A DNA stretch of 64,000 nucleotides. Source: Pterois miles. Taxonomy: Eukaryota; Chordata; Actinopteri; Perciformes; Scorpaenidae. The position numbers and the translations under genes are program-made. The stretch lies in the NCBI GenBank assembly GCA_947000775.1, contig CAMQGK010000647.1, forward strand, positions 186,001 through 250,000, read 5' to 3'. A model generated the notes under the pieces. It had not been told where the DNA came from. It ran no database searches and was given only the letters and a program-made list of their open reading frames with translations. Below, piece by piece: positions 1 through 10,829 of this stretch (position 1 is the first letter of the stretch; each line of letters starts with the position of its first letter).

Positions 1-42
1 GGAGCGTGGGAATGAAGTATATAACTGAGAGCATCTTCTCAC

Positions 43-3000
43 CATTTCACAGTCGAGTCCATACAGACGACTGCTGTCTGTTACGCAGTCAACGCTGTCT
101 GTGCACACAAAGTCCTCAAAGCCGGGCATTCCTGACAAAAGAAACGAAGTGTGGGAGGTCAAGATGGAGACACACACAGCAACCAAGAGAGTGAGAGACA
201 ACATGTAAATTTACACAGCAAAAACTCATCTTTTAATGTCTCCATAAATGTAAAAACGCATTTTAGTGAGGATGGTGAAAACAATAACTGCTGAGATACA
301 GTTGTCAGTAGAAAGTCCTGAAACAGGAAGAAACAGGTGGATGGAATCAGAGAGAGAGAGACTCACCTTTGACAGGGAAGTGTCTCTTGATCATCTCCTC
401 CTGGGTGAGAACGTACGCCGTCAATCCTCTCCGCTGTGTCCCAAACTTTGTGATTACTGGGTGAATCGTCAGTGCTGCAGCAATAAAACACATGAGCACA
501 CAGTTAAGAACACGAGTAAAAACACTGAGGGAAAACAACAAAACTACAGCTGAGAGGTATAATATATAAGATGACTAAATGCTGTAATATGGTGACATTC
601 AGGGGATGAAAATTAAAGGGCAACTTTGGCACTTTTCAACCTGGACCATTTTTCTCCATGTTGTTGTGTCTAAGTGACTATTAGGGACAACTTTTTTTTT
701 TAAATTGGTTCAGTGTTGAAGGGTAACGCCGTAACTGGTAGCCATGAAACGAGCTGTGAGGGCAAATGTATGTGGCGTTACGTCCACCAAAAATGCTTGT
801 TTTTATCACTGACAGGCTCAGTTTGTTATTAGAAGTGACTGACAACATTATAGAAAGGACCAGACAGAGAAATTGAGTCAGATAAAATGTGGATATGAGG
901 CATTCATAAAAATTTTGTAAAAAAACATTGAACTCTATAGCAGCCTTTAATAAAGCGAAGGTAAACTTGTGTGGGCTACATAATCATTTTTTGACAACCC
1001 AGGTCAAAGACAATACCAACTCATATGTCATACTGACCTCATATCTATACACACTCAGAACATATATAAGAGTCTCACCTTTGTGCAGTCCACTGCTTCC
1101 ATTGTGTCTCTGGGAAAGAGCTGGATCATCTGATTCAGGAACTTCACTGCTAAAGATTCCTGATGCCAGGTTAGTAGACAATGGCGTAAAGGTGATCCTC
1201 TAATCCAGCCAGATGAAATCAACAAGGACCCGCGTTAAGCCCAGACACTAACAATGTATATCATTGTACATTTACATCACCTCTAGTTACTTACAGTGGT
1301 GTAGTTGGTCCTGAGGTGTCGCAGGGTGAGGTAGTGTTTGTAAAAGTGACTCTGGGTCAGGCCCTCCACAATCACCACATTCACAGCTTTAACCCTCTTC
1401 TGATGGTGGAGACGACACCAACTAGAAGAGACACGGAGGAGGGATGACGAATGTGATGAAAAGTGCAAGTGGTGTAGACTTTAAAAGGATCATTTTGATT
1501 ATTATCAGAGCACAGGGACACATTAAAAGGCATTACAGAGAGTTGTTTGATGAAAGCTGATGATAACTTCTTACCACCCCAGTCATTACCTGGGCTGTTT
1601 AATGCCACCTGTTTTCCCCAGAGCGGCATAATGCAGCAGCTCTGTCAGCTCATTCAGTGTAATTGGTTGCTGAAGGCAGTCGAGCAGCACAGAGATCCTC
1701 GGTGGGCGAGGGGAATGTCCACAATCAGATGTCTCCTCGCCTTGCTGCACAGTTTTTAATCTCTTGGCCTCCTCATGTGCTGTGGAGCCGATGTTCTTTC
1801 TTTTCTTTCTGTCATACATTTCTACTGCTGTAGATGTTTCTACTGGGAGGTAAAAAAGATATATGAAATGACATTGTCTCCTGGCAGTCAAATGTTAATC
1901 TGTATCATTTAATTAGAGGTTTATGCAAGTCTAAGAGTTACACATGAAACAATATGAAAATTCATATTGTTTAATTCATGAAGGTAGAACAGGTGAGCAC
2001 TGTGTTTAGTCAACTAGAGCTGAGTTTCAAAGGTCAATACTTTTCAGGTACCAAAACATGTCTGTAACTCTGAATTGGATTAATTGATTAGTTGTCAAAT
2101 ATTAAATTAATCACTAACTACTTTGATAATTTTTTTTTTATTTTTAAAGGAAAAAAGTCAAAATTCTCTTAAATGTGAATATTTTCTGGTTTCTTTACTC
2201 CTCTATGACAGTCAACTGAATATCTTTGAGTCATGGGCAAATCAAGGCAAAATTTGTCACTATTTTCTGACAACTTATAGACAAAAAACTAATCAATGTA
2301 TTGAGGATTGTCACTCCTCATTTACCTTTATATAAGATGAGATAAGATAAGATAAGTCCTTCCTTTATTAGTCCCACAGTGGGGAAATTTGCGGTGTACA
2401 GCAGCAAAGAGGATAGTGCAAAAATCAGGAAGCATCAGTAGAAAAAACAAACGCAAGATACAACAACATTAAAAATTAGGAACAAAATATACATTATATA
2501 CAAATATATACAAATGAAAACAATGTATACATTATTGACAAGAAAAAGACTATTAACACAGTTGTGGAAAAATAACATACTTTACATACATACATACATA
2601 TTTTACATATTTTACAAACTGTTACACCTCTGTTATATACACACTGCATTTACTACTTCTCTGTACATACTGCGTTCCTGTTTACATTCAGTTTTCCCAT
2701 TGTTAATAGTCTTCAACAGAATTACTAATTTATGACAATACTTTGCTAGAACTGACAAATGGCAAATAAATAACCTTGAGAAAATAATTGACGGATGTAT
2801 CGAAAATAAAAATAATTGTTAGTTGCACCCTATTTGAATGTCAAAAACTGTCATTTATGTTTTACTTATTATTTGATCAGATATTTCCTCATTCAGATCA
2901 TAAGTTTCAGGAGTTTTGTAAGTGAAGATTTTCATGGCTTCTGCTATTAACGATAAAATGTATATCCCCTAGTCACACCTGTATTTCTGTAAATAGCTTT

Positions 3001-3713
3001 AAACTATTATAGATTTAATATAGTTGAAGTAATTCTGCAGGTAAACTCCATCATAGACTGATACGAAAAGGAGAGAGAGGGTTGGTAGAAAAACATCTTT
3101 ACAGTGTGAGGCACTGAAACCAGTCACGTTTTATTATAGGCATCATATTGGCATGAAAAATGTGAAGAAAAAAAAAAAAACTCAGCTCATTCCGCAATTA
3201 TATTTGACTGAAACATCTTCACCCTCCAGGTGGGATTGTACAAGGACAAGTGAATATATTTTTAGAATATTTAGAATAACATGCTGGTGATTTGGGTTTG
3301 TTTTTGATTACTTTAGCTGTAAAGCAACACAGTGATAACTCGGACAAGTAGATCGGCTTAAATTTAATGGTGTTGTTTTTGGGGTACTTTATGCCACTGC
3401 TAGGGGAAGTGTGTATTAAAAACATGTCTAGTGACTGCAGGAGGTGTTTGCTGTATTTGTGCTGCTACTGTCGGGTAAGTAACTGTTATGCTTCATCTGT
3501 ATAACTCTATCTGAACATTTACAGGGGTACAAAGACAAGTAACTTGCCATACTTGAGAAATAATAGTAAGAGTTACACTACACACCTAGCTAGCTAACAC
3601 GAGAATTATTTACACTTACGGAGTATTTACAAGTCTGATATAAGCGTGAGAATAGTAACGAGTAAAAATGTGTAAATACCTGATGTTATTGATCCTGCGG
3701 TTTCCAAATTCAT
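43..3713 (-). CDS. rexo5: RNA exonuclease 5 (5' part, runs off left edge)
   Basis: Partial gene for a nuclear DEDD-family 3'-5' RNA exonuclease. Six coding exons on the minus strand (plus coordinates): 3680-3713, 1590-1842, 1295-1421, 1079-1199, 367-474 and 43-131. They join in phase to 732 nt, 244 codons, with GT..AG at every junction. The translation follows the REXO5 N-terminus: an ELLHYAALGK segment, WCRLHHQ, a GLTQSHFYKHYL block, then VLTQEEM..RHFPVKG and finally GLDCEM. The last is the Exo I motif with the first catalytic Asp and Glu, so the window stops just as the exonuclease domain begins. Start choice: the ATG at 3713 gives MNLETAGSITS and splices in phase to exon 2; its donor, GTATTT, is the weakest junction. 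Without it, the ATG at 1819 inside exon 2 would be used. Divergent neighbour eri2 starts 500 bp away. Confidence 0.9.
610..870 (+). repeat. Dispersed repeat, family C solo copy
   Basis: Starts with ATTAAAGGGCAACTTTGG, continues through CATGAAACGAGC and ends near AAGGACCAGACAGAGAAAT. The same blocks in the same order recur at 17770-18010 and, inverted, near 18620-18840. It lies in the rexo5 intron between 474 and 1079. Probably a small non-autonomous DNA transposon; the family name is not known to me. Confidence 0.75.
2080..2310 (-). repeat. MITE-like fragment (family of 25608-25925)
   Basis: Reverse-complement match to parts of the element at 25608-25925: the ATTAATTGATTAGTTGTC end, then GAATATTTTCTGGTTTCTTT, then CAACTGAATATCTTTGAGT. 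Older and interrupted. It lies in rexo5 intron 1 beside a retroelement tail. Confidence 0.65.
2335..2745. mobile_element. Non-LTR retroelement 3' end with GATAA tail
   Basis: Tandem GATAA units at 2337-2355 are followed by CCTTTATTAGTCCCACAGTGG and an A-rich stretch. Shorter relatives start at 26407 and 46021, each beginning with the GATAA-type repeat and a CCTTTATTA core. Tandem short repeats at one end suggest the 3' tail of a 5'-truncated LINE (or a SINE using its tail) inserted in minus orientation. I do not assign a clade. Confidence 0.6.
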
Positions 3714-4213
3714 GTTTTTCTGCCACTGATAGAGGCTAAAAACGCATGGTCAGAGAGCACAAGTACTACTGCACGTTACAATGTGTGACAGTGGTTTAAA
3801 AATGCCGGCTGTACTTCCGGTTTGAAACTTTTAAAATAAACTAATGTGATGACTGTTGTGATGTGTTTCAGTCAGTAGATGTGGCTAAACTGCGTATAAT
3901 TTGATAGAATCACGTGTTACAGATCGTACTGATACTTTAGTGAAATATTAATGTTTTTCATTCGTGTTGCTTTCTATGGGCTACAGTAGTGCATGCTTTT
4001 GTTTTGGTGAATAAACGCTACCACCGGAAATAAAGTTTGCGATAAACGCCGCCTTTTTTCTGTGATCGATTATTTTGACTAGCAGCCCAAATTAATCACG
4101 CTCAGACTGATGGATGAACATTTGAAAAAAACAGCGCGATTTTTACCGAGTTGACTGTCTGTGACCCTTTATAGTTTCACGTTTTTATGTGAAGTGAGTT
4201 AGTAACTAACGTT
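3714..4213. promoter_or_regulatory. Putative bidirectional rexo5/eri2 promoter
   Basis: The 500 bp between the divergent start codons of two RNA exonuclease genes. No TATA box is placed sensibly for either gene. Visible candidate sites: an ETS-type ACTTCCGG at 3813-3820, an oppositely oriented ACCGGAA at 4023-4029, and an E-box CACGTG at 3911-3916. ETS and E-box sites are typical of TATA-less housekeeping bidirectional promoters. Transcription starts cannot be located from the sequence, and both 5' UTRs must lie in this interval. Confidence 0.5.
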
Positions 4214-7200
4214 ATGTCTACAAAGAAACTGGCCAAGTAAGTAACCGATAAACCTCGAGTCGTTAGTGTTTAGCGCTAGCTAGCTAAACAGCTAATTAGC
4301 GTGAACACAGAAACATGACGTATTGTAACTTAATAGCCATGAATGTTTTATCATCTAAATAGTTTCTAAATCTGTGTGTTATTGAGTGCTTGAATATTAA
4401 AAATTACTAGAATTTGTTTTTAAAATGATCAGCGGTACTTTCTCCTGAAGATGTTATTCAGTGTGTAGGTTAGTGGTAGTGTAAAAACCAAAACATGTGG
4501 GGCTAACGTTGCAGTTCAAGTAGGGTTAACGGGTTTAACGTTACTGCACCTCTAATAGTGGCTCTTGAATCTCTCCCTGTCTCTACAGAGAACTGGGATT
4601 ATTGAGGCAGCGAAGTCAGTCCTCCAGTGGGTCAAAGAAATCATTATCAAGTAAGTATGATTATCTGAATTGATAATGTGCATACATAAAGAGAGAGATC
4701 ATGTTTAGACTTGATCCCCTAGTCAGAACACTATCCCTCTGGATTACACGGTTGCACTTGTGACTAATACTGTATAATTTCTTTCAGATCAAATATTTCC
4801 ATACCTGATTGTGATTGATTTTGAGTCCACCTGCTGGAGAGAGAAAAACCACTACAGCCAGGAAATTAGTAAGTAGCACTTTATATGTTACACATGGACC
4901 CTTCTTATTTTTCGCCCTTGTATAACATCTGTCCTTCTTTCATTTCTTCCTGCTATGCAGTTGAGTTTCCTGCTGTTCTGCTGAACACGTCCACGGGGGA
5001 GGTTGAGTCTGAGTTTCATACTTATGTTCAGCCTCAAGAGCACCCCATTCTGTCCGAGTTCTGCACTGAGCTGACCGGTATAACACAGGTGATTGTGCAT
5101 AAATACACTATTGTAAACATACCAATGCACCTTCTGCTACTGTGTGCTGTAAACTGTTTTACACTACACCTGACATCTTAAGTTTTCCGTGTCACAGATG
5201 CAAGTCGAGGCAGGGATCCCCCTTCACATCTGTCTTTCTCGGTTCAGCCGCTGGCTGCAAAACCTGCAGCTCGAGAGGAGCGTGGTCTTTCCCAACAGAC
5301 AACAGAGATCTTCTGTACCTTCACCTACTCAAAAACTGTGTACTTTCCTCACATGGTCAGGTAAAAGTCAATTGCATTGGTCTACAACTCTTATGGTAAC
5401 CTCCTGTTACCATACACTCATCACGATCGGTCTCTGCCTCAGTTAGTGACGATCTTACCTGCATTGAAAACAAGATCATACTCAACAAGAATGCCAATTT
5501 TACCTTCAGACAATAAACTATATTGCTATAAATTGTGTACAATACTGAATTATCTAACTCTGTTGCTCTGTTGCATTATGTGCAGTGAACAGGCTGCCTC
5601 AAAACAATAATATGGTTTATTTTCCCCTTGTTGGAATTTTGAAAAATGAAGCGGAGAAATTTAGATAAAATAATGTAACTTAAATATGCCTCCATCTGCA
5701 TTGCGTATCAGACTGGGATCTCGGCGTTTGTTTGCAGTACGAGTGTAAACGCAAGCAGCTTCATAAACCTGATGTGCTCAACAGCTGGATAGACTTGAGA
5801 AGCACCTACAGGGTAAGTGTCTTTACACATCTGTTCTCTTTCATGCTTATGGCTGTAACTAACAATTGCCCATTTTAATTATATTTTTTCTTTCTTTTTT
5901 TTCAGTACCGTTATTATTATTATTATTATTTTTTTTATTATTTTTTTTTTTTTCAAATTTAATCTACACTATGAATGACCTCATGTTAAGTTACCAAAGT
6001 AAGGTATTCAGTTATTAATGATATGTAACCAGGAGCAAATGTTCACACGTAAGAAGCTGTAACCAGAAAATAAATTGTGCTTGTTAAACCAATTATATAC
6101 TCATAAAACATTCTGTCAGTTAACTAATCATTTGGACCTGTTAGCACTCCCCATGCTGTGATTAACCCTTTGTCTTTTGTATTTTCAGCTTTTTTATGAC
6201 CGGAAACCCAAAGGCCTGAATGGGGCACTACAAGATCTGGGAATACAGTTTTCAGGGAGAGAACACTCTGGTATTATCAGAACTAAAGTTTTTTTGTCAA
6301 ACTATATCTCCATTGAAAATAGACTCAATCTAAATCCTGTGTGTCTTGTTTTTCCTCAGGTTTGGATGACTCACGAAATACAGCTCAGTTAGCAGCGAGG
6401 ATGATGAGGGATGGGTGTGTGATGAAGATCACTAGGAGCCTGGAGAAGGTGAGTGGCCATCGCCCAATGATGCATCCCAACTCCTGAATCCCCCGGCCCC
6501 CCTTCTGTCTCCCAAAGCAAAACCTGTTATGGATGATGACCATATGGAAGTCTTCATGGATGAAGCTTGTTTGGTTCAGAAACTGTAGATTTTTTTTAAT
6601 TTGTTATGATGCTTTCTCATATAAATAAATAAATATACAACTGGACTTTTGTAAATAATAAACACTGATATTTATGACCTTTACTTGGTTAGCTTTTAGA
6701 CATTTGTGCTTGATGCTGCGTTTAATATGAGGTAAATATTTCAGGATCCTGAAGAGAAAAGGAAGTGAAAGATAAGTAAACGTACAGCTTAAGTTATTAG
6801 CAACTGCTGACCACTCATTTGACTGCACAGTTTCAAGGAAAATCAGGAATGGGTGATATTTCATAAGTTTCTGATATATGTCTCTCATCTTTTTATAGAC
6901 GCCATTAATGGTCAAACCCATGTTTGGAAACACAACTGCAGACAACAGAAAATCCAAGACAGATAAAGAGGAAAACACACCTACCACAAACAAACCCTCA
7001 TCATCCACAATTCCTGCAGAATCATGTCAGATAAAATCACATTCAGAGAACATTACAATGGATTCAGATACAAAGGAGAGCTCAAGTTCTGTTCAAAGCC
7101 TGATCTCACCAAAGACACTGCTTAATGGTACAACTACGCCACTATGGGGATGCGGCAGGAAGTCTATTACAGCTGCGACTGTCCCTAATATTTCCTCTTG

Positions 7201-8309
7201 CAACAACAACAGCAGCAGCCTTGTTCTGTGTTCTACTACTTTGGGCTGCCTTTCAAATCTGCCTCAGCCAAACCAGCCCTCCAAAACCAGAGCAACGGTA
7301 GAAGAGGAAGGTGCAGAACTTCTAGTGGAAGCAGAGGACAGGTGTGGTTCATATGATGATGTGGTGCTGGAGGGTGATGATGATGTTATCAATGAAACAG
7401 AGAAAGAATTTGACAGTGAATGTCACGTGTGGGAAGAGGCAGATGATACACATTCACCAGGGACAAGGGACACAATAAGAGAAACAGTGACTGAAAACAG
7501 CATGAAAACTCAAAAGATGACCAATGAGTCATCAATGACGTCTGTATCTAAGAAGATAAGTTCTCACATTAATGTGTCTAATCACTTAAATGAAATCAGG
7601 CAGCATTCAACAATCCCAGTGCCCGATACATATTTTGCTGTGCCTACAACTATTACTCGGCACTCCAAATCTAATCAGCACAAAACAGGACTTAGAACTT
7701 TTCTACAAATACAAGAAAAGTCAGAAGGGTCTCATCAAATCTCTAAAATAAACACACCCTCCTTATTCAGGCACAACCCCTTCATCCCAGTAAAGACCTC
7801 CACTCCTCATAGCTCATTCATCAGGGCCCAAAGCAGTCCTCACACAACACACAAAGCATCAAGAGACTCCAAAATCCTCTTTCACCATCTACACTGACCC
7901 AGCAAAACCCTCCCGTCCCTCCTCATGTTACACATCCAAGAATGTCCTCTCCTCTCTGTCAACCAACACTCTCTCCTCACGCACCAATCGCTCCTCCATT
8001 ACTGTGACAATGAAAGGAGGACAGAGGATTACATCTCCACTGTGTGCATGTGGGCGTCGTGCAAAGCGGCAGGTCGTATCAAATGGCGGTCCCAACCACG
8101 GGCGGGGGTTTTACTGCTGCCCGGTCCGGCGGTCAGGCAGCGGAGGCAGGATCCAGAAGGGCTGCGAGTTCTTTAAGTGGGAGTCGGCTCTGATGAAGAG
8201 CAGCTCAGTGGCAGCTCCTGCCGTAGGGTCTTCGGTCTCACTCTGTCAGATCAACTCGAGTCTGAGCTGTTGTCTACCCCAAAGGTCAATGCTGAGAAAA
8301 AGCTATTAA
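4214..8309 (+). CDS. eri2: ERI1 exoribonuclease family member 2, with a frame shift in the last exon
   Basis: DEDDh 3'-5' exonuclease plus GRF zinc finger. Exons: 4214-4236, 4589-4650, 4788-4868, 4961-5088, 5198-5360, 5712-5812, 6189-6270, 6360-6448 and 6899-8309; all join in phase. Residues 35-41 (LIVIDFE) hold Exo I Asp39/Glu41. The W-S-D-W-D segment (Asp153/Asp155) fits Exo II. REHSGLDDSRN (His212, Asp217) fits Exo III of the DEDDh class. The long last exon encodes a low-complexity Ser/Thr-rich region, then a GRF finger with CACGRR, GPNHGR, FYCC and CEFFKWE. The first ~330 codons of that exon and the finger are in different frames. The upstream frame stops at 7895-7897, the finger frame is open from 7794, so a +1-type shift lies in 7794-7894. 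About 710 residues in all if read through, near the human length (~690). AATAAA at 8971 is a plausible polyA signal. Confidence 0.92.
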
Positions 8310-8710
8310 CTTCTTGGAGGAAAACAAAGCAGATAGTGTGTGTTCCACCTCAGCCACATACATTTTCTGATGTTATCATATTGTCATGTTTAACCAATTG
8401 CCACAAAGACGGTTCCTCAAAAATTGTATTTTGTTTAACTTGGTTCTCTTATTTATGTTTTGTAAAACAGTAAACACAGTGGAGATCCCCTTTTATGAAG
8501 TATATACAGCAGTATAAATCAAAGCTGAGATTTTATTGACATAGTAAATGCTCAGTTAAATTTATCAATTCCAGTTTGGTCAATTAATTGGCTTTATAAA
8601 GTTAAAATGCCCCAAGAAATCGTGTTTTTCTGTATTAAACATCATAATATAGTGAATATTTGTCTGCTTGTGACCCAGTTATACTTTTATAATATATACT
8701 AATATATATA

Positions 8711-8714
<4 letters not shown>

Positions 8715-8789
<75 letters not shown>
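8715..8789. repeat. (TA)n microsatellite
   Basis: Almost uninterrupted TA dinucleotides over about 75 bp, in the probable eri2 3' UTR. Confidence 0.97.
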
Positions 8790-8792
<3 letters not shown>

Positions 8793-8970
8793 TAATTATC
8801 ATAAATAATGATCTTTAACTAATGAAATTAGTTCATATGTTAGTGATGTGTTTTAAAACAAATAATCAAATCAACCAATAATGAACACTGATGATAAACC
8901 TCATTTTCTATGTTTTGCACAGTAAATATATTATTTTGGAAATGTGCTTTAGAGATCAAATGAATTGCTG

Positions 8971-8976
8971 AATAAA
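8971..8976 (+). terminator. Probable eri2 polyA signal
   Basis: AATAAA in AT-rich sequence 660 bp after the eri2 stop codon, followed within 40 bp by a T/TG-rich stretch. Confidence 0.4.
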
Positions 8977-9564
8977 GTGACTTTGATAATGACTTTGTTT
9001 CACGTTTTAATCTTTTTTTCTCTCTCTTCTCTTTTTTTTTTCCAATTTATGATTGACGTATGCTGTTATTTTCTCCATTTTGTAAATGTCCATTGTAATG
9101 TCCATCAATGCATTTGAAGTTGGGCTGTCCTGTGACAACCACTTCCTCCTATGCCAGCCATATATTTAAAAAATGTGTCTCTTTTTAGCAATTCTTGAAA
9201 ATATGTTGGAAGGCATTATGGTGCATTCAGATTCCCACAACTTCTCCAGCAAGCTGGAGGTAAAATTTACGGATTTCCAAGAGGGTGTAAATAAAATACC
9301 TTGTCAGACTTTTCCTCCTCAATTTCCTCCAATTTTGTGAGCTGGTACATTTCTATTGATAGAACCACATTGTTATCTCTGCTTCCTTCTCCCATTTTGT
9401 TTTAAAGGTCTCATATTGTCAAAAAATGACACAGAGCCCATATTCAAAAACTGTGTTTGAAAAAAGGATTTCCATAATTTTGTGATGTCACTAATATACA
9501 ATATTTAGACTATTTCACAGTTTTAAAAAATAAACATTCTCAATGTGCCTGTTTATTTCTGGTG

Positions 9565-10045
9565 CCAGTCTACTGGTGCCTTCAAATGGACCTCGTAAAC
9601 TTGTGTTTATGAGATGGGAATTCGTGTACACGACATGCGTTGCATTCAAGTGTTTCAGTCGCGAAGAACACTGCTGCAAAGCAACGGCAATATTTGCTTT
9701 ACTGGCCGACTCTAGACCAAACTTAGCAAACTAGCATAAAATAATGCAGGAAATGCAAAGACATAATGACAGAGGAGAAAGATGAGGTCATTGAGAATAT
9801 GAACATTTTCCTCAGTCATATTATAAAATTACCAAGAAAAACAACATATGACTGAAATTACAATATACTATACAGTATAAACTTATTATGCACCCATAAA
9901 TGAACTTCCATGGGCTCCATCATTTCTCACAACGTCAACAAACACGTCACAAGTTGTGAACTCTCCACTTACGAGATCGTGAATACGACGTGAGGGACCC
10001 CCCTCATGTATTCACGATTCATGTGTTCATGTGGACCCAACTCAG
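9565..10045 (+). repeat. Dispersed repeat, family D copy 1
   Basis: Shares long blocks in order with 15717-16165: GCCTTCAAATGG, AGTCGCGAAGAACAC, AAATGCAAAGACATAATGACAG, GAGAAAGATGAGGTC, TTACCAAGAAAAACAA. Non-coding and non-autonomous. Together the two copies flank thumpd1 in direct orientation. Confidence 0.85.
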
Positions 10046-10829
10046 AAACATGTTAAACACCACTCCATCTGAAGGCATCAGGTGACAGGAAGTAAATATG
10101 GTCCCAAACTATTACCTAGCAATGCAATTCCACTGCAATTTCGCTGAAATGAGCTAAAACAGTGTTTCAAACAGGGAAAATACAGGCATATACAGACAGA
10201 CAGGATGAGGAAAATAAAGTTGTTGTTGTTTTTTTTTAAATATTGCAGCATGTTAACATGTTCTAGCAAAAACAAAACATACAAGTATGAACCTGAAAAT
10301 GGGCTGATGGGACCTTTAATATACATTGGGTGCAGTTTAAGGTTTAATAGTCCTTTAAACATACATGAAATCCTTCTACCAGTATTTTAGTTATTTTCTT
10401 TTTTTAAACATCTCTATCAAACTCGTATTTGGTCGGTTTTTATGCAGTATAAAGCATGTAGGCTACAGGCAGTGAGAGTAGTCCAACGTTGAGCCACAGT
10501 TCGCAGTACGTCCCAGACTTTTGTCCCTCCTCTGTCGCCGTACAGGGCAACCAAAAACGTGCAATGTTGTGACTGAATGAGACATCTGTCCTCTGGGCTA
10601 CAGCTCGTTTGAACACGCATTTTAGGCGGACAGGGTTTGTCCTTTTGTAAACTTCACATGGCGTCTGCATTGTAGTCGCTGCGGCTTTAAAATCCCGTAA
10701 ATTTCCGCCTCAACGCTTAAGCTAACGGCTAATAGAGCCGAGGGGGAGTAACCAAAACAACACGGTAGTCCGCTGCTGTTGAGCTTAAAACACAAGCTTT
10801 TGATTCGTACGAAAAGCGCATCTGCTAAC

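Larger units (their letters stand above)
8310..10829. other. eri2 3' region and eri2-thumpd1 spacer
   Basis: No gene is seen. It begins with the probable eri2 3' UTR, which includes a (TA)n tract at 8715-8789 and AATAAA at 8971-8976. A dispersed repeat copy lies at 9565-10045. The last ~400 bp before the thumpd1 start is richer in G+C, lacks a TATA box and contains the tract GCTTAAGCTAACGGCTAA at 10719-10736; it probably holds the thumpd1 promoter. Confidence 0.6.

Noticed and set aside
6604..7008. 134-codon minus-strand ORF
   Set aside because: Antisense to an eri2 intron and the start of its last exon; no domain.
7790..7836. Mini-intron GTAAAG..AAAGCAG to reconcile the eri2 frames
   Set aside because: Only 47 nt, and removing it leads into the wrong frame for the zinc finger.
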